DNA of 64,000 nucleotides from contig NZ_JAMGZK010000048.1 in the NCBI RefSeq assembly GCF_025564065.1, forward strand, positions 124,001-188,000. The letters are read 5' to 3'. Shown in pieces: positions 37,758 through 46,461 of the stretch. Made by a program: the position numbers and the translations under genes. Position 1 is the stretch's first letter. Each line of letters starts with the position of its first letter. Source of the DNA: Silvania hatchlandensis (GTDB lineage: Bacteria > Pseudomonadota > Gammaproteobacteria > Enterobacterales > Enterobacteriaceae). The notes beneath the pieces were generated by a model, which searched no databases, was not told the origin of the DNA, and saw nothing but the letters and a program-made list of their open reading frames with translations.

Positions 37758-40047
37758 CAGCCGCCGTCCGGCGCTGCTGTGGTTGCTGACCTGCCTGATC
37801 CTGCTGGGGGTGCTGCTGTCGCTCCTGCCCGGTGCACGGCTGAACAGCAGCGTGCTGGCGATGCTGCCCAAACAGACCCTCGGGGCGATCCCCCCGGCGC
37901 TGAACGACGGCTTTATGCAGCGCCTCGACCGCCAGCTGGTGTGGCTGGTCAGCCCCGGCAAAAAAGCCGATCCGCAGGTGGCACAGCAGTGGCTGACCCT
38001 GCTGCAGGGCTCGTCGTCGCTGAATGAGGTCAAAGGCCCGATGGACGCTGCCGGGCAGAAGGCGTGGGGAGAATTTTTCTGGCAGCACCGTAACGGTCTG
38101 ATCGACTCTGCTACCCGCGCGCGCCTGCAGAACGGCGGTGAAGCGCAGGCGCAGTGGATTTTGTCCCAGCTCTATTCGGCCTTCTCCGGCGTCAGCGGCA
38201 AAGAGCTGCAAAACGACCCGCTGATGCTGATGCGTGGCTCGCAGCTGGCGCTTGCGCAAAACAGCCAGAAGCTGCGGCTGATGGACGGCTGGCTGGTGAC
38301 GAAAGATGAGGCCGGTAATTACTGGTATCTGCTGCATGGCGAGCTGGCCGGTTCGTCATTCGATATGCAGCAAACCAGCAGACTTGTGACAAGGCTGCAC
38401 GGGCTGGAAGGCCAGCTGAAAGCGCAGTATCCGCAGGCGCAGTTGCTGTCACGCGGCACCGTGTTTTACAGCGATTACGCCAGCCAGCAGGCGAAACGGG
38501 ATATCTCGACCCTTGGCGTCGCCACTATTCTGGGGGTGATCCTGCTGATTGTGGCGGTGTTCCGCTCCCTGCGTCCGCTGGCGCTGTGCCTGATATCTAT
38601 CGCCACAGGCGCGCTGGCGGGCACGGTGGCGACGCTGCTGCTGTTTGGCGAGCTGCACCTGATGACGCTGGTGATGAGCATGAGCATCATCGGCATCTCG
38701 GCGGATTACACCCTCTACTACCTGACCGAACGAATGGTTCACGGCGGACAGGATTCACCCTGGCAGAGCCTGGCGAAGGTGCGTAATGCCCTGCTGCTGG
38801 CGCTGCTGACCACGGTTGTCGCGTATCTGATCATGATGCTGGCGCCGTTCCCGGCCATTCGTCAGCTGTCGGTGTTCGCCGCCGTGGGGCTCAGCGCCTC
38901 GTGCCTGACGGTGATTTTCTGGCATCCGTGGCTGTGTCGCGGCCTGCCGGTGCGTCCGGTTCCGGCAATGGCGCTGATGCTGCGCTGGCTGGCAGCCTGG
39001 CGGCGCGACAGGCGTCTGTCTGTCGGGCTGCCGGTTACGCTGGCGCTGCTGGCGGTAGCGGGTATGGCCACCCTGCGGATCGATGACGATATCGCCCAGC
39101 TGCAGGCGCTGCCGCAGGATATTCTGGCGCAGGAAAAAGCCATCACCGCCCTCACCGGGCAGAGCGTCGATCAGAAATGGTTCGTGGTGCATGGCGTCTC
39201 GGCCCAGCAAACTCTTGAGCGGCTGGAGGCCTTCACCCCGGCGCTGGCCCGGGCGCAGCAGGCAGGGGACCTGACGTCGTGGCGCACCCTGCCGCTGAAC
39301 TCGCTGAAACGGCAGGAAAGCGATCTGGCGCTGCTAAAAAGCGCGGCCCCGGCGGTAACGACGGTGTTGCAAAACGCTGGCATGACAACGATTTCAGCCG
39401 ATCTGAACGCCATGCCGGTGCAGGTTGAGGCCTGGCTTGCCAGCCCGGCCAGTGAAGGCTGGCGGCTGCTGTGGCTGACCCTGCCCGACGGGCAAAGCGG
39501 CGTACTGGTACCGGTCAATGGGGTCAACAACAGCCCCGCGCTGGCGGCGCTGGCCAACAAACAGCTGGGCGTGGTGTGGGTGGATCGCAAGGCGAGCTTT
39601 GACAGCCTGTTTACCCTCTATCGCACAGTGCTGACCGGGCTGCTGGTTGTCGCGTTAGCGGTGATCGCCTGCGGGGCAATGCTGCGCCTCGGCTGGCGCA
39701 ACGGGCTGCTAAGTCTGGTGCCGTCGGTGCTGTCACTGGGCTGTGGCCTGGCGGCGCTGGCCGTGACGGGTCATCCGCTGAATCTGTTCTCGCTGCTGGC
39801 GTTGGTGCTGGTGCTCGGGATCGGTATCAACTACACCCTGTTTTTCAGCAACCCGCGCGGCACGCCGCTGACCTCGATGCTGGCGATCACCCTGGCGATG
39901 CTGACCACGATTTTGACCCTCGGCATGCTGGTATTCAGCACTACCCAGGCCATCAGCAGCTTTGGGGTGGTGCTGGTCAGCGGTATTTTTACCGCCTTCC
40001 TGCTGGCGCCGCTGGCGATGCCGACTAAAAAAGAGAGAACACGATGA
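37726..40047 (+). CDS. apeM: MMPL/RND-family exporter of the APE cluster
   Basis: 773-residue membrane protein with the two-fold RND/MMPL layout: a membrane segment near residue 15-35, a periplasmic domain, a bundle of segments from about 250 to 425 (with ISADYTLYYLTERMV), a second periplasmic domain and a second bundle near 635-770 (LGIGINYTLFF). The expected role is moving the polyene lipid across the inner membrane, with ApeL. Ends with a 4-base overlap with apeN. Confidence 0.88.
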   Translation: MPNANALPHHNSRRPALLWLLTCLILLGVLLSLLPGARLNSSVLAMLPKQTLGAIPPALNDGFMQRLDRQLVWLVSPGKKADPQVAQQWLTLLQGSSSLNEVKGPMDAAGQKAWGEFFWQHRNGLIDSATRARLQNGGEAQAQWILSQLYSAFSGVSGKELQNDPLMLMRGSQLALAQNSQKLRLMDGWLVTKDEAGNYWYLLHGELAGSSFDMQQTSRLVTRLHGLEGQLKAQYPQAQLLSRGTVFYSDYASQQAKRDISTLGVATILGVILLIVAVFRSLRPLALCLISIATGALAGTVATLLLFGELHLMTLVMSMSIIGISADYTLYYLTERMVHGGQDSPWQSLAKVRNALLLALLTTVVAYLIMMLAPFPAIRQLSVFAAVGLSASCLTVIFWHPWLCRGLPVRPVPAMALMLRWLAAWRRDRRLSVGLPVTLALLAVAGMATLRIDDDIAQLQALPQDILAQEKAITALTGQSVDQKWFVVHGVSAQQTLERLEAFTPALARAQQAGDLTSWRTLPLNSLKRQESDLALLKSAAPAVTTVLQNAGMTTISADLNAMPVQVEAWLASPASEGWRLLWLTLPDGQSGVLVPVNGVNNSPALAALANKQLGVVWVDRKASFDSLFTLYRTVLTGLLVVALAVIACGAMLRLGWRNGLLSLVPSVLSLGCGLAALAVTGHPLNLFSLLALVLVLGIGINYTLFFSNPRGTPLTSMLAITLAMLTTILTLGMLVFSTTQAISSFGVVLVSGIFTAFLLAPLAMPTKKERTR

Positions 40048-40625
40048 GGCCTTTATACCGTGCCATCGCCCTGATCGGCGTGCTGTTGCTGGTGGGTTGT
40101 GGTTCATCCACGCAGAATACCGACGCTGCCCGCCCGCAGGCGTGGCTGCAGCCCGGCGCCAAAGTGACGCTGCCTGCGCCGGGCATCACCCCGACGCTCA
40201 ATTCGCAGCAGCTGCTGACCGGCCGTTTCAACGGCAAAACCCAGTCGCTGCTGGTGATGCTGAATGCCGACGGGCATAAAATTACCCTGGCCGGGCTGTC
40301 ATCGGTGGGAATTCGTTTGTTCCTGGTCACCTATGATCAAACGGGGATCCATACTGAACAGTCGATTGTTGTGCCACAGCTGCCTCCGGCCAGCCAGGTG
40401 CTGGCGGACGTGATGCTCAGCCACTGGCCCATCAGCGCCTGGCAGCCGCAGTTGCCGAAAGGCTGGACGCTGCAGGACAAGGGCGACCGCCGAGAGCTGC
40501 GCAATGCCCGAGGCACGCTGGTGACGGAGGTGGTTTACCTGCAGCGTAAAGGTCAGCGCGCGCCGATCAGCATCGAACAGCACGTCTTTAATTACCACAT
40601 CACCATTCAATATCTGGGTGACTGA
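40044..40625 (+). CDS. apeN: DUF3261 lipoprotein of the APE cluster
   Basis: 193-residue predicted lipoprotein with lipobox LLVGC (Cys at residue 19) and Ser at +2, suggesting outer-membrane sorting. Belongs to the DUF3261 proteins found in APE clusters beside the LolA-like and MMPL genes, where by analogy with LolB it could accept the polyene lipid; that role is inferred. Overlaps the likely apeO ribosome site. Confidence 0.84.
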   Translation: MRPLYRAIALIGVLLLVGCGSSTQNTDAARPQAWLQPGAKVTLPAPGITPTLNSQQLLTGRFNGKTQSLLVMLNADGHKITLAGLSSVGIRLFLVTYDQTGIHTEQSIVVPQLPPASQVLADVMLSHWPISAWQPQLPKGWTLQDKGDRRELRNARGTLVTEVVYLQRKGQRAPISIEQHVFNYHITIQYLGD

Positions 40626-40626
40626 G

Positions 40627-41793
40627 ATGATCTACATTTCTGCCGTTGGCCTGGTCAACGCGCTCGGCAACGGGCCTGACGAGATTGCCGCTAATCTGAC
40701 GCGCGGCGTTGCACCCGGGATGCGTATTCGCCGCGGCTGGTTACAGAACCAGGATGCGGTGCTGGGGGGCGTCGAGGGTGAATTACCGGCGATCCCGGAT
40801 AGCTATGCTGCACACCGCACGCGCAATAATCAGCTGCTGCTGGCCGCGCTGGCGCAGATCCAGCCTGCCGTGGACGACGCCATTGCCCGTTTCGGTCGGG
40901 AACGGATCGCCGTGGTGCTGGGCACCAGTACCTCCGGGCTCGACGAGGGTGATGAACATGTGCGCCTGACGCAGAACGGCGAAGCCAGCCTTCACTGGCA
41001 GTATTCCCAGCAGGAGCTGGGCGATCCGTCGCGTTTTCTGGCGAACTGGCTCACGCTGGAAGGCCCGGCCTATACCCTATCGACCGCCTGCTCCTCCAGT
41101 GCGCGGGCAATCATCAGCGGCCGACGGTTGATTGACGCCGGGTTGGTGGATATCGCCATTGTCGGCGGGGCGGATACGTTAAGCCGGATGCCGGTCAATG
41201 GCTTTAACAGCCTTGAATCGCTGTCCACCACCCTGTGCGAGCCCTTTGGCCGCGATCGCCGGGGCATCACCATTGGCGAAGCGGCCGCCCTGATGGTGCT
41301 GACCCGCGAGCCGCAGCCGGTGGCGTTACTGGGCGTCGGGGAGTCGAGCGATGCGTACCATATTTCGGCCCCGCATCCGCAGGGCGAAGGGGCGATCCAC
41401 GCCATGACTCAGGCCCTGAACGACGGGGGAATAAAACCGGACGAGGTAGGCTACATCAACCTGCACGGCACCGCGACACCGCTCAACGATCGGATTGAAT
41501 CCCAGGTGGTGCATGACCTCTTTGGCGACACCGTACCCTGCAGTTCAACCAAGCATCTGACCGGCCACACGCTGGGGGCGGCGGGGATCACCGAGGCCGC
41601 GTTGAGCTGGCTGATTCTGACCCGCGACCTGCCGCTGCCTGCCCAGGATTTCGACCGTTATGCGCCCGATCCAAGGCTCGCCGCCTGCGGCCTACTGCAT
41701 CAGACTGTGGCCTTGAAAAAAGCGGCGATCATGTCTAATTCATTCGCCTTCGGCGGCAATAATGTCAGCATCTTGCTGGGGAGAGTGTCATGA
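40627..41793 (+). CDS. apeO: beta-ketoacyl-ACP synthase of the APE cluster (ApeO type)
   Basis: 388-residue condensing enzyme with intact triad: Cys155 in STACSSSA, His280 in NLHGTATPLND and His314 in KHLTGHTLGAAG. Works with the chain-length factor ApeC to extend the aryl starter by malonyl units. The ATG at 40627 (MIYISAVG) is used; a GTG at 40618 overlaps apeN. Overlaps apeP by 4 bases. Confidence 0.9.
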   Translation: MIYISAVGLVNALGNGPDEIAANLTRGVAPGMRIRRGWLQNQDAVLGGVEGELPAIPDSYAAHRTRNNQLLLAALAQIQPAVDDAIARFGRERIAVVLGTSTSGLDEGDEHVRLTQNGEASLHWQYSQQELGDPSRFLANWLTLEGPAYTLSTACSSSARAIISGRRLIDAGLVDIAIVGGADTLSRMPVNGFNSLESLSTTLCEPFGRDRRGITIGEAAALMVLTREPQPVALLGVGESSDAYHISAPHPQGEGAIHAMTQALNDGGIKPDEVGYINLHGTATPLNDRIESQVVHDLFGDTVPCSSTKHLTGHTLGAAGITEAALSWLILTRDLPLPAQDFDRYAPDPRLAACGLLHQTVALKKAAIMSNSFAFGGNNVSILLGRVS

Positions 41794-42263
41794 GTTATTT
41801 ACCACCAGGCGACTACCTGCCCCACGACGCGCCGATGTTGCTACTGGAGTCGGTCGAAAGCGTTAGCGAAGAGACGGCTGTCTGCCGGGTAACGGTCAGC
41901 GACCAGGGTGTGTTGGCCCCCTTTCTGAATGCCGAGGGCTGCCTGCCGGGTTGGTACGCGCTGGAGCTGATGGCCCAGACCGTGGGCGTCTGGTCTGGCT
42001 GGCATCGTCAGCAGCAGGGGCGCAGCAGCATCAGGCTCGGCATGGTGTTGGGCGCCCGGGAACTGGTGTGCGCAGCAGGGCAGTTCCCGGCCAACATCCT
42101 GTTAACCGTGAGCATCAAATTGCTGATGCAGGATGAACGCTTTGGCAGTTTCGAATGTGCTATCACCGCCGACGGTTGCACGCTGGCAACCGGCCGGGTC
42201 AATACCTTTAAGCCCACCCACGAAGAGTTAACCTCGCTTTTTAATCAGGGAGCACGCGCATGA
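41790..42263 (+). CDS. apeP: 3-hydroxyacyl-ACP dehydratase-like protein (ApeP type)
   Basis: 157-residue hot-dog protein of the ApeP family (DYLPHDAPMLLLESV at the start, LPGWYALELMAQTVGVWSG near residue 52). Partner of ApeI in dehydration of 3-hydroxyacyl intermediates. Overlaps both neighbours by 4 bases. Confidence 0.87.
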   Translation: MSYLPPGDYLPHDAPMLLLESVESVSEETAVCRVTVSDQGVLAPFLNAEGCLPGWYALELMAQTVGVWSGWHRQQQGRSSIRLGMVLGARELVCAAGQFPANILLTVSIKLLMQDERFGSFECAITADGCTLATGRVNTFKPTHEELTSLFNQGARA

Positions 42264-42991
42264 GTCGTTCCGTTCTGGTTACCGGCGCCAGCAAAGGCAT
42301 TGGCCGGGCCATCGCCATGAAACTGGCTGCTGATGGGTTTACCGTTGGGGTCCATTATCACCGTGACGCCGCAGGCGCACAGGACACCCTTAGCGCTATT
42401 GAACAGGCGGGCGGCAGTGGCCGCGTGCTGTCGTTTGACGTGGGCAACCGGGAGCAGTGCCGCGAAGTACTGGAGCAGGAAATCGCCACCTTTGGCGCCT
42501 GGTATGGCGTGGTCAGTAACGCTGGGATCGCCCGCGATGGCGCCTTCCCGGCACTGAGCGACGACGACTGGGATAGCGTGATCCACACCAATCTCGACAG
42601 CTTTTATAACGTCATCCACCCCTGCATTATGCCGATGATTGGCCGACGCTCGGGCGGGCGTATCATCACCCTGTCTTCCGTTTCCGGGCTGATGGGCAAT
42701 CGCGGCCAGGTGAACTACAGCGCGGCGAAAGCGGGGATTATCGGTGCCACCAAAGCGCTGGCGATTGAGCTGGCGAAGCGCAAAATTACCGTCAACTGCA
42801 TCGCACCGGGGCTGATTGATACCGGGATGATCGAGATGGAAGAGGCCGCGCTGCAAGAGGCGATGGCCATCATCCCAATGAAACGGATGGGCCACGCGGA
42901 CGAAGTCGCTGGGCTGGCCAGCTATCTGATGTCTGATATTGCGGGCTATGTCACCCGCCAGGTCATTTCCATTAATGGGGGCATGCTATGA
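42260..42991 (+). CDS. apeQ: 3-ketoacyl-ACP reductase (FabG-like) of the APE cluster
   Basis: 243-residue short-chain dehydrogenase that reduces the keto group after each condensation. Cofactor motif TGASKGIG at residue 8, NAG motif at 87-89, catalytic Ser about 140 and YSAAK (Tyr153, Lys157). No enoyl reductase gene is in the cluster, which fits a product that keeps its double bonds. 4-base overlaps on both sides. Confidence 0.9.
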   Translation: MSRSVLVTGASKGIGRAIAMKLAADGFTVGVHYHRDAAGAQDTLSAIEQAGGSGRVLSFDVGNREQCREVLEQEIATFGAWYGVVSNAGIARDGAFPALSDDDWDSVIHTNLDSFYNVIHPCIMPMIGRRSGGRIITLSSVSGLMGNRGQVNYSAAKAGIIGATKALAIELAKRKITVNCIAPGLIDTGMIEMEEAALQEAMAIIPMKRMGHADEVAGLASYLMSDIAGYVTRQVISINGGML

Positions 42992-44217
42992 CGCGTCGCG
43001 TGGTGATTACAGGCATGGGTGGCGTCACCGCCTTCGGTGAGGACTGGCAGTCGGTTGCCGCACGCTTGCTGCAATATGAAAACGCCGTGCGCAAAATGCC
43101 GGAATGGGCGGTTTATGACGGTCTTCAGACCTTGCTGGGGGCGCCAGTCGATGACTTTGCCCTGCCGGAACACTACACCCGCAAGCGCATCCGCTCGATG
43201 GGCAGGGTGTCGCTGATGTCGACCCGCGCCACCGAGCTGGCGCTGGCGCAGGCCGGACTGATTGACGATCCGGTACTCACCCACGGCGAAACCGGGATTG
43301 CCTACGGCTCATCCACCGGCAGCACCGGTCCGGTTAGCGACTTCGCCACCATGCTCACCGAAAAACACACCAGTAACATCACCGGCACCACCTATGTGCA
43401 GATGATGCCGCATACCACAGCGGTGAACACCGGGCTGTTCTTCGGCCTGCGCGGGCGGGTGATCCCGACCTCCAGCGCCTGCACCTCCGGCAGCCAGGCG
43501 ATCGGTTACGCCTGGGAAGCCATTCGCCACGGTTATCAAACGGTGATGGTCGCAGGCGGCGCAGAAGAGCTCTGTCCGTCAGAAGCGGCGGTGTTCGATA
43601 CGTTGTTCGCCACCAGCCAGCGCAACGACGCGCCGAAACTCACCCCGTCACCGTTTGATACACAGCGCGACGGTCTGGTGATTGGCGAAGGTGCCGGGAC
43701 ACTGATTCTTGAAGAGCTGGAGCATGCGAAAGCGCGTGGCGCGACGATCTACGGTGAAATCGTGGGCTTCGCCACTAACTGCGACGCGGCGCATATCACC
43801 CAGCCGCAGCGGGAAACCATGCTGATCTGCATGGAGAAGTCGCTGAAAATAGCCGGACTCAGCCCGCGTGAGATCGGCTACATTTCCGCACACGGCACGG
43901 CAACCGACCGGGGCGATATTGCCGAAAGCCAGGCCACTGCCGCGCTTTTCGGCGACAACGTGCCGATTTCATCGTTAAAGAGCTATTTTGGCCATACGCT
44001 CGGGGCCTGCGGCGCGCTGGAAGCCTGGATGAGTGTGCAGATGATGCGCGAGGGCTGGTTTGCCCCGACCCTGAATTTAAGACAACCGGATGAGCAATGT
44101 GGCGCATTAGATTATATTATGGGGAAAGCCCGTCATATTGACTGCGAATATCTGCAAAGCAACAACTTCGCGTTCGGCGGCATTAATACCTCCATTATCA
44201 TTAAACGCTGGGCGTGA
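42988..44217 (+). CDS. apeR: second beta-ketoacyl-ACP synthase of the APE cluster (ApeR type)
   Basis: 409-residue FabF-like condensing enzyme with full triad Cys165 (SSACTSGSQ), His302 (SAHGTATD) and His336 (YFGHTLGACG). In studied systems ApeR is accessory and can act on the starter or early chain. Last synthase gene; its TGA abuts the acpT start. Confidence 0.9.
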   Translation: MTRRVVITGMGGVTAFGEDWQSVAARLLQYENAVRKMPEWAVYDGLQTLLGAPVDDFALPEHYTRKRIRSMGRVSLMSTRATELALAQAGLIDDPVLTHGETGIAYGSSTGSTGPVSDFATMLTEKHTSNITGTTYVQMMPHTTAVNTGLFFGLRGRVIPTSSACTSGSQAIGYAWEAIRHGYQTVMVAGGAEELCPSEAAVFDTLFATSQRNDAPKLTPSPFDTQRDGLVIGEGAGTLILEELEHAKARGATIYGEIVGFATNCDAAHITQPQRETMLICMEKSLKIAGLSPREIGYISAHGTATDRGDIAESQATAALFGDNVPISSLKSYFGHTLGACGALEAWMSVQMMREGWFAPTLNLRQPDEQCGALDYIMGKARHIDCEYLQSNNFAFGGINTSIIIKRWA

Positions 44218-44219
44218 CT

Positions 44220-44801
44220 ATGTACCAGTTTCTACTGGGAAAGATTTCTACTCTCAGCGCTGACCCTCTGGCGTCAGCGCTGGCCGAACAGGCACCACAG
44301 GGCGCGCGTCGCCTTCCCTGGCTGGCCGGACGGACTCTGCTCGCCCGGGCGCTGTCGCCTTCTCCGGTGCCGGACATTGTCTTTGGCGAACAGGGTAAAC
44401 CCGCGTTCGTCGATGCTCATCCGTACTGGTTTAACCTGAGCCACAGCGGGGATGATATTGCCCTGCTGCTGAGCGATGAAGGCGAAGTGGGCTGCGACAT
44501 TGAAGTGGTTCGCCCGCGCGACAACTGGCAGGCGCTGGCCAATGCGGTCTTTAGCGTGGCCGAGCACGATGAACTGGAACGTGAAACGCCCGAAGACAAG
44601 CTGGCGGCGTTCTGGCGCATCTGGACGCGCAAAGAGGCGATTGTTAAACAGCGCGGCGGCAGCGCCTGGCAGATTGTCAGTATCGACAGCACCCTGGCTT
44701 CCGCACTGAGCATCAGCCACTGTCAGTACGGTGCGCTCAGCCTGGCGGTCTGCACGCCGACGCCGTTTACGCTTCATCACGATGCTCTGCGCCTGCTGTA
44801 A
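44220..44801 (+). CDS. acpT: 4'-phosphopantetheinyl transferase AcpT
   Basis: 193-residue Sfp/AcpT-type enzyme that moves phosphopantetheine from coenzyme A to carrier proteins, here most likely ApeE and ApeF. Mg-binding GCDIEVVRPRDN near residue 90 and FWRIWTRKEAIVK near 137 are intact. Closely similar to E. coli K-12 AcpT (YhhU), which lies beside yhhT but without its carrier proteins. ATG at 44220 chosen; a GTG at 44214 overlaps apeR. Confidence 0.93.
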   Translation: MYQFLLGKISTLSADPLASALAEQAPQGARRLPWLAGRTLLARALSPSPVPDIVFGEQGKPAFVDAHPYWFNLSHSGDDIALLLSDEGEVGCDIEVVRPRDNWQALANAVFSVAEHDELERETPEDKLAAFWRIWTRKEAIVKQRGGSAWQIVSIDSTLASALSISHCQYGALSLAVCTPTPFTLHHDALRLL

Positions 44802-44859
44802 CCTTTTTCCCACCTGCTACGCTTAATGGTCTGACTTTGCTAACAACATGGAGCAGACC

Positions 44860-45654
44860 ATGAAAATCGATCTTACGGGAAAAGTAGCGTTGGTCACCGC
44901 CTCCACCGGCGGTATCGGCTTCGCTATCGCCAGAGGGCTGGCGGAGAGCGGCGCAGAGGTGATCCTCAACGGGCGCAGCATCGACTCGGTCAACCGGGGC
45001 ATTCAGCATCTCCAGCAATCGCTGCCCGGCAGTCAGCTGCGGGCGGCGATTGCCGATCTCAGCACCCCTGAAGGCGTGGAAGCGCTACTGAAAGTGGCGT
45101 CCGACGTCGATATCCTGGTGAACAACGCCGGGATCTACGGACCCGAAGATTTTTACACCACCGCCGACGAGACCTGGGATAACTACTGGCAAACCAACGT
45201 GATGTCCGGGGTGCGCCTGTCCCGCGCCCTGCTGCCCGGCATGGTGCAAAAAGGCTGGGGCCGGGTGGTGTTTATCTCCTCGGAGTCGGCCTGCAACATC
45301 CCGGCGGACATGATCCACTACGGGGTGACCAAAACCGCCCAGCTGTCGCTGGCACGCGGGCTGGCGAAATTTGTCGCCGGGAGCGGCGTCACCGTCAACA
45401 GCGTATTGCCCGGCCCGACGATGTCTGACGGCTTTGCCGAAATGATGAAAGACGAGATCGAGAAAACCGGCAAATCGCTGGAGACGCTGGCGAAAGAGTT
45501 TGTGATGGCTCATCGCCCGAGCTCGGTGATCCAGCGTGCCGCCACGGTCGATGAGGTGGCAAACATGGTGGTTTACGTCTGTTCACCGCAGGCCTCCGCC
45601 ACCTCCGGCGCGGCGCTGCGCGTCGATGGCGGCGTGATAGACGATATTATCTAG
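44860..45654 (+). CDS. short-chain dehydrogenase/reductase, substrate unknown
   Basis: 264-residue SDR oxidoreductase: TASTGGIGFAIA cofactor motif near residue 13, NNAGIYG near 88, catalytic Ser in ISSES, and YGVTK (Tyr, Lys) near 153. The ATG at 44860 has GGAG 7 bases upstream; an earlier ATG at 44848 has none. 58 bases separate it from acpT, so it is probably its own unit and not a core APE enzyme. Substrate not predictable. Confidence 0.88.
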   Translation: MKIDLTGKVALVTASTGGIGFAIARGLAESGAEVILNGRSIDSVNRGIQHLQQSLPGSQLRAAIADLSTPEGVEALLKVASDVDILVNNAGIYGPEDFYTTADETWDNYWQTNVMSGVRLSRALLPGMVQKGWGRVVFISSESACNIPADMIHYGVTKTAQLSLARGLAKFVAGSGVTVNSVLPGPTMSDGFAEMMKDEIEKTGKSLETLAKEFVMAHRPSSVIQRAATVDEVANMVVYVCSPQASATSGAALRVDGGVIDDII

Positions 45655-45658
45655 CGGG

Positions 45659-45688
45659 CAAGCCGCCCGCCCTCTGGCGGGTGGCATC
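45659..45688. other. hairpin after the SDR gene
   Basis: GCCGCCCGCC, loop CTCT, GGCGGGTGGC forms a strong stem just after the SDR stop. No T-run, so a stem-loop transcript end or REP relative. Confidence 0.55.
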
Positions 45689-45745
45689 TGGCCTCAAAGC
45701 AGGTAAACTGACGGGCAGAATATGTCTTCCAGCTAAGATCACGTT

Positions 45746-46408
45746 ATGACCAATATGATTGCCGATGAGGCAGTAGCAAAATCCAGTGTGCTTTCTGTTT
45801 TTGATTTTGACGGCACGCTGACGCATCACGACAGTTTTATCCCTTTCTTACGCTTTGCGTTCGGTAAACGCTATTTTGCCGGCCGTCTGGTGCGGATGGC
45901 CCTGCCCACGCTGCACTGCGTGCGCCGTAAGCTGACCCGTGACGAGCTTAAAGAGGTGCTGATCAAGACCTTCCTGACCGGCGTGGATGAGCGTTGGCTG
46001 CGCCAGCAGGCGGATCTGTTCTGTGAAAAATACTGGGCCAGGCTGATGCGCCCGGCAGGCGTGATTGCGGTGGCGACGGAAGTGAACTCCGGGGCCGAAG
46101 TGACGATCTGTTCTGCGTCACCGGCGCTGGTGTTGCAGCCGTTTGCCGACAAGCTCGGCATTAAGCTTATCGGCACCCAGCTGGAAGTGAAAAACGGCAA
46201 GCTGACCGGCCGGATCACCGGCCATAACTGCCGCTGCGGGCAGAAGGTCTCAAGGCTGGAACACGTTTACGGCAGCTTGACGAACTACCATCTGCGCGCC
46301 TGGGGCGATACGCGCGGGGATCATGAGCTGCTGGCCGCGGCACAGGATCCGCACTGGCGTCATTTCCATCACCCGCGCGCGCGCCGTAATTCACCGATCA
46401 AGCTGTAA
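45746..46408 (+). CDS. HAD-superfamily (subfamily IB) hydrolase
   Basis: 220-residue haloacid dehalogenase-type phosphatase. Motif I DFDGTLT with Asp20 and Asp22, motif II near CSASP (about 116), and motif III-type GDTRGDHE near 193. Similar overall to the HAD-IB group of serine phosphatase and PgpC-like enzymes. C-terminus is rich in His and Arg. Substrate unknown. Ends at a REP element. Confidence 0.85.
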   Translation: MTNMIADEAVAKSSVLSVFDFDGTLTHHDSFIPFLRFAFGKRYFAGRLVRMALPTLHCVRRKLTRDELKEVLIKTFLTGVDERWLRQQADLFCEKYWARLMRPAGVIAVATEVNSGAEVTICSASPALVLQPFADKLGIKLIGTQLEVKNGKLTGRITGHNCRCGQKVSRLEHVYGSLTNYHLRAWGDTRGDHELLAAAQDPHWRHFHHPRARRNSPIKL

Positions 46409-46413
46409 AATGC

Positions 46414-46445
46414 GCCGGGCGGCGGCTTCGCCTGACCCGGCCTAC
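46414..46445. repeat. REP element after the HAD gene
   Basis: GCCGGGCGGCGGCTTCGCCT then GACCCGGCCTAC, a REP palindrome of the same type as at 26099, between converging genes. Confidence 0.8.
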
Positions 46446-46461
46446 CGCCCCGCAAAAGCCA

